Origin: Dehalococcoidia bacterium
Lineage (GTDB): Bacteria; Chloroflexota; Dehalococcoidia; Tepidiformales; Tepidiformaceae
Assembly: GCA_020432105.1 (NCBI GenBank)
Contig: JAGQGZ010000004.1
Coordinates: forward strand, 1-43,060
Direction: 5' to 3'
DNA: 43,060 nucleotides
Under the pieces are notes generated by a model. It saw nothing but the letters and a program-made list of their open reading frames with translations. It did no database searches and was not told the origin of the DNA. Below, piece after piece: positions 40,670 to 43,060 of this stretch. The stretch's first letter is position 1, and each line of letters opens with the position of its first letter. The translations under genes were made by a program, and so were the position numbers.

Positions 40670-42141
40670 TTCTTCACCTTCATGAACCTGTCGCCGGTGC
40701 CATCCGTCTGACCTTCGGCCGCCCAGCCGGCCAGGCCGTCATCGGTTGCGACCTGCCACCACAGGAAGCCGTCAGATTCGACCGGGCCATCGGTAATGTC
40801 GACGACCTGACCATCACAGATCCGTCCGACGATCGCGCTCTGGGGATCACCGCCGGCGAGCGTGGGACCCTGGCGGACGCGCAGGCAGTCCCCGGTGGGT
40901 GAGTTGATAATCTCAGCACTGCCCCCCACGTGGAGGCCGTCGGGAGTCGGCGTGGGCAGGGCTGTTGTCGGCTCAGTGGTTGTGTTGACAGCAACGGTTG
41001 GCGTGGGGCTCGAGCCACTACCGCCGAACATGTCGGGCAAACTGCCCGCACGTGCCATCAATGCTCCTGCGCTGAGCACGGAGATCCCGAGGAAGGCACC
41101 GAGGAAGTACTTCCAGTTCTTCAGAGGGGCTGTGTAGCGGAAGTTCGCACTCGCATTAGCGGGATTGCCGCCGGTGGCAGGCCTCGCTGTGGACGTGAAG
41201 CGGTAACTCCGGTCTCTACCGAAGGGATTCTTCTTTTTGGGAGCGACCTTGAGCACAAGGTTCCGTTCTTCGCCCGGGCCAAGCTGGACCGATTCGTCAG
41301 CGAGCTCGTAGTCCAGCTCGTCGTCGTCGTCAGCGACTGAGACGTTGTAGTCAGCGGGGGCGTTGCCGAGGTTCTGGAGGCTGATCGTGTACTGGCTCTT
41401 GCCCTGCGGGCCCTTCATCGCGAACTTGAAGTCGTCGAACGGAAGCATGGTGAATCGGCCGAGGACCCGAACTTCCCGGCCTTCGGAGGACGTCGCAGCT
41501 ACAGCGAATTCATGCTCCCCGGCGGTTGATTCCGACCTCTTCGGTGGCTGGAGCACGATAGTGACTTCGTCCCGGGCGCCGGGAGCGAGTGACAGTGTGG
41601 GGCGGCGCACCTGCACCCACGCGGCGGGCAGGTCGGGAATACTCAGGGCAACCTGGTCGACGGTCTTGCCCCGGTTGTGGACGGTCACAGTCGCGGTTGT
41701 GGCTGAGCCGGGGCTAATTGGCTGGGAGGGTGAGGCGAGTGAGACCGCAATAGTCGGTTGCCCCTCAGCACCAGTGACGACGGAGGTTGAGGTCCCTTCC
41801 GGCGCAGTCGCCTCAGTGAGCCAACGGGCTTCGCAGTCGCCAAAGCGCATGACCTGGCTCCCGGCAACTGCGATAAATTCGGTGGTGCCAACACGCTGGC
41901 TGCCGACAAAGGTGCCCGTGGCCGAGCCGATGTCCTGGACCTGCAGTTTGCCATCTTCGATCTTGAGGTGGGCATGACGTCGAGACACGGAGACATGATC
42001 GACGGTGATGCCGTTGTCGAGTGACCGGCCGAGGGTCAATGAGGGGTTTTCGATGGGGTACTCGCGGACCTGACCGTCCGGAGTTGTTACGCGAAGAATG
42101 CCGTATTGCATGTACGCCGGGCGCGGTTGCCTGCGCGCCAC
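40666..42141 (-). CDS. FHA - membrane - SH3 protein
   Basis: 491 residues. FHA at about 14-110 (TLGRSLDNG, SVSRRHAHL, DIGSATGTF). Two NEW3/Ig-like domains follow (TVTVHNRGKTVDQVALSIPD and YTISLQNLGNAPADYNVSV), as in the two large FHA genes. A single membrane segment lies near 340-360 (YFLGAFLGISVLSAGALMA), then a Thr/Pro linker and an SH3_3-like domain (TGDCLRVRQGP, GRICDGQVVDITDGP, LWWQVATDDGLAGWA). Predicted topology is FHA inside, SH3 outside, where it may touch peptidoglycan. The start is uncertain: GTG 42141 directly follows GGGAGG, and ATG 42111 is an alternative. It shares a family with the large FHA proteins and overlaps the last baseplate gene by four bases. Confidence 0.85.
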   Translation of the reverse strand: MARRQPRPAYMQYGILRVTTPDGQVREYPIENPSLTLGRSLDNGITVDHVSVSRRHAHLKIEDGKLQVQDIGSATGTFVGSQRVGTTEFIAVAGSQVMRFGDCEARWLTEATAPEGTSTSVVTGAEGQPTIAVSLASPSQPISPGSATTATVTVHNRGKTVDQVALSIPDLPAAWVQVRRPTLSLAPGARDEVTIVLQPPKRSESTAGEHEFAVAATSSEGREVRVLGRFTMLPFDDFKFAMKGPQGKSQYTISLQNLGNAPADYNVSVADDDDELDYELADESVQLGPGEERNLVLKVAPKKKNPFGRDRSYRFTSTARPATGGNPANASANFRYTAPLKNWKYFLGAFLGISVLSAGALMARAGSLPDMFGGSGSSPTPTVAVNTTTEPTTALPTPTPDGLHVGGSAEIINSPTGDCLRVRQGPTLAGGDPQSAIVGRICDGQVVDITDGPVESDGFLWWQVATDDGLAGWAAEGQTDGTGDRFMKVKN

Positions 42142-42216
42142 CTCCCGCTGGTTGTGGGAAAGGATACGTTCGACGATGGCGACAGGCTATGGCAGAACGC
42201 AATCGCCTGCGGCCCG

Positions 42217-42236
42217 GTTCTTGATCGTCCTTGATC
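42217..42236. repeat. Short tandem direct repeat upstream of the FHA-SH3 gene
   Basis: GTTCTTGATC (42217-42226) and GTCCTTGATC (42227-42236) match at 9 of 10 bases and sit one helical turn apart. They lie about 75 bases upstream of the FHA-SH3 start on its 5' side. A regulator-binding site is possible; chance is not excluded. Confidence 0.35.
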
Positions 42237-42322
42237 GGGGTAGTGGTCGTGCCCACGCTGTGAGGCAAGTGGGGACTGATTGGGTGGAAATGAGGCGGTA
42301 GAGTGAGGACGCTTGTAGATGC

Positions 42323-42398
42323 GCCCCCGTAGCTCAGTGGACAGAGCAGCGGACTTCTAATCCGAAGGTCGCAGGTTCAAATCCTGCCGGGGGTGCCA
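42323..42398 (+). tRNA. tRNA-Arg (anticodon TCT)
   Basis: Acceptor arms GCCCCCG (42323-42329) and CGGGGGT (42388-42394) pair with one terminal G-T. The D-arm is GCTC-AGTGGACA-GAGC. The anticodon stem GCGGA/TCCGA (outer pair G-A weak) holds the loop CTTCTAA, giving anticodon TCT for AGA/AGG. The T-arm is GCAGG-TTCAAAT-CCTGC. Discriminator G42395 precedes an encoded CCA (42396-42398). Confidence 0.95.
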
Positions 42399-42557
42399 GA
42401 TTCCGGGAGTTCGAGAAGGATGGCGAGCCTGGGGGATTGGGGGGACTCCCCTCGGCAGGACGTGACTCGGGTCTCCGGTAGATCTGCCGGTGCTTGGATC
42501 CCGGGGGATTGAATCGGGAGGCTCCTGCTTCGGGGACACCAGCAAGTGCCTCCAATG

Positions 42558-43060
42558 TCACTCGGAGTAGCTTCCGAGCGTGGTGTTGACGTTGATGGTC
42601 GCGGGGCCTGTGCCAGTGGCTACGCCTGAAATTGTTCCACTGGCGTTGAACGGTGCCGGCGGCGGGAGTTGGTTCTGACTCAGGCAGCGTGGGTCGGTGA
42701 AAGGCTTGGCCAGTGTGTATGAAGTCGTGCCCGAAATGCTTAGTCCTGCGTTGTACGGTCCTCCCGTCGTGGATATCGCGCCAGAAAACCCGGTTGTGAA
42801 GGACGACGTGGCGACCGCCTGCGCATCATCAATCTGAGTACTCCCCTCAAAGCAGGCGTTCGACAGGATCTCGCTCCTGCTTCCCGAGAGGGTCCCCGTC
42901 ACGGTGCCGGCCCCAAAATTGATGGTCAGGGTCAGCTGGGCGCTGAAGGAGCCGAGGACAAAGCTCACAGCACGCGACTCGGTCGGCGGTACGCTCACCG
43001 TGTTTGTGGGGACGGGTGTGTCCGTTGGCGACGGTGTAGCTGTTGGCGGCGACATTGGAG
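42558..43060 (-). CDS. Partial Thr/Pro-linker protein with beta-rich C-terminal domain
   Basis: The frame is open to the window edge, so only the C-terminal ~165 residues are seen. An ATG at 43055 lies inside a Thr/Pro/Ser linker (SPTDTPVPTNTVSVPPTE) and is unlikely to be the true start. The rest is strand-rich (FSAQLTLTINFGAGTVTGTL, SGTTSYTLAKPFTD, INVNTTLGSYSE) with two Cys (NACFEG and DPRCLS) that could form a disulfide. The linker is of the same style as those in the FHA proteins, which suggests a membrane-anchored or secreted protein, possibly another member of that group. No family was recognised. Confidence 0.6.
   Translation of the reverse strand, partial: PMSPPTATPSPTDTPVPTNTVSVPPTESRAVSFVLGSFSAQLTLTINFGAGTVTGTLSGSRSEILSNACFEGSTQIDDAQAVATSSFTTGFSGAISTTGGPYNAGLSISGTTSYTLAKPFTDPRCLSQNQLPPPAPFNASGTISGVATGTGPATINVNTTLGSYSE

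Noticed and set aside
10321-42141. Type VI secretion system despite FHA, VgrG and PAAR-like genes
   Set aside because: No TssJ/L/M membrane complex and no ClpV; a single sheath protein of tail-sheath type rather than TssB/TssC.

Overview
The window is GC-rich bacterial DNA with many GTG and TTG starts, no integrase and no transposase. Giant FHA/Ig-like surface proteins with Thr-Pro linkers, two PPOX-fold flavin/F420-type oxidoreductases, and the absence of any outer-membrane machinery suggest a monoderm-like Chloroflexota (possibly Dehalococcoidia-like). That assignment is an inference from gene style, not a measured one.

Left flank, 1-10.1 kb: ordinary chromosomal genes. On the plus strand are a lipoprotein-like beta-propeller candidate, a YcaQ-type DNA glycosylase, a crotonase and an alpha/beta hydrolase. 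On the minus strand are a CBS-pair protein, a PPOX protein, a SAM methyltransferase, a degenerate GGDEF membrane protein, a GltD-like oxidoreductase, a second PPOX protein and an MBL hydrolase. A tRNA-Gly(CCC) and a bidirectional hairpin terminator sit at 6.1-6.2 kb.

Main locus, 10.3-42.1 kb: a contractile injection system (eCIS / phage-tail-like particle of the Afp/PVC superfamily). The plus-strand array from 10321 to 40669 encodes a PAAR-like spike tip (DUF4280), a lysozyme-like exported protein, a secreted IPT-repeat protein, two giant paralogous FHA-membrane-C39 peptidase-Ig proteins, a CIS15-type AAA+ ATPase, a DUF4157 metallopeptidase-like protein, DUF4255 (CIS16), one sheath, one tube, a tail-assembly protein, a DUF6760 micro-protein, a second tube-like protein, a 1125-residue disordered protein, the LysM adaptor, a VgrG-like hub/spike, gp25, baseplate J and tail protein I. 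A third FHA-membrane protein with an external SH3 domain converges on it with a 4-base overlap. No capsid, portal, terminase, tail fibre or helical tape measure is visible.

Reading of the system: sheath, tube, baseplate and ATPase make a cytoplasmic contractile particle. Three membrane proteins place an FHA domain in the cytoplasm and, by membrane-segment parity, a peptidase or SH3 domain outside. I infer that they could dock, license or sense the particle at the envelope. The FHA-C39 pair fused to eCIS is the most unusual part of the window. No obvious cargo toxin is present.

Right flank, 42.3-43.06 kb: tRNA-Arg(TCT) and the C-terminal part of a minus-strand Thr/Pro-linker protein cut by the window edge. 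No gene-free stretch exceeds about 300 bases.
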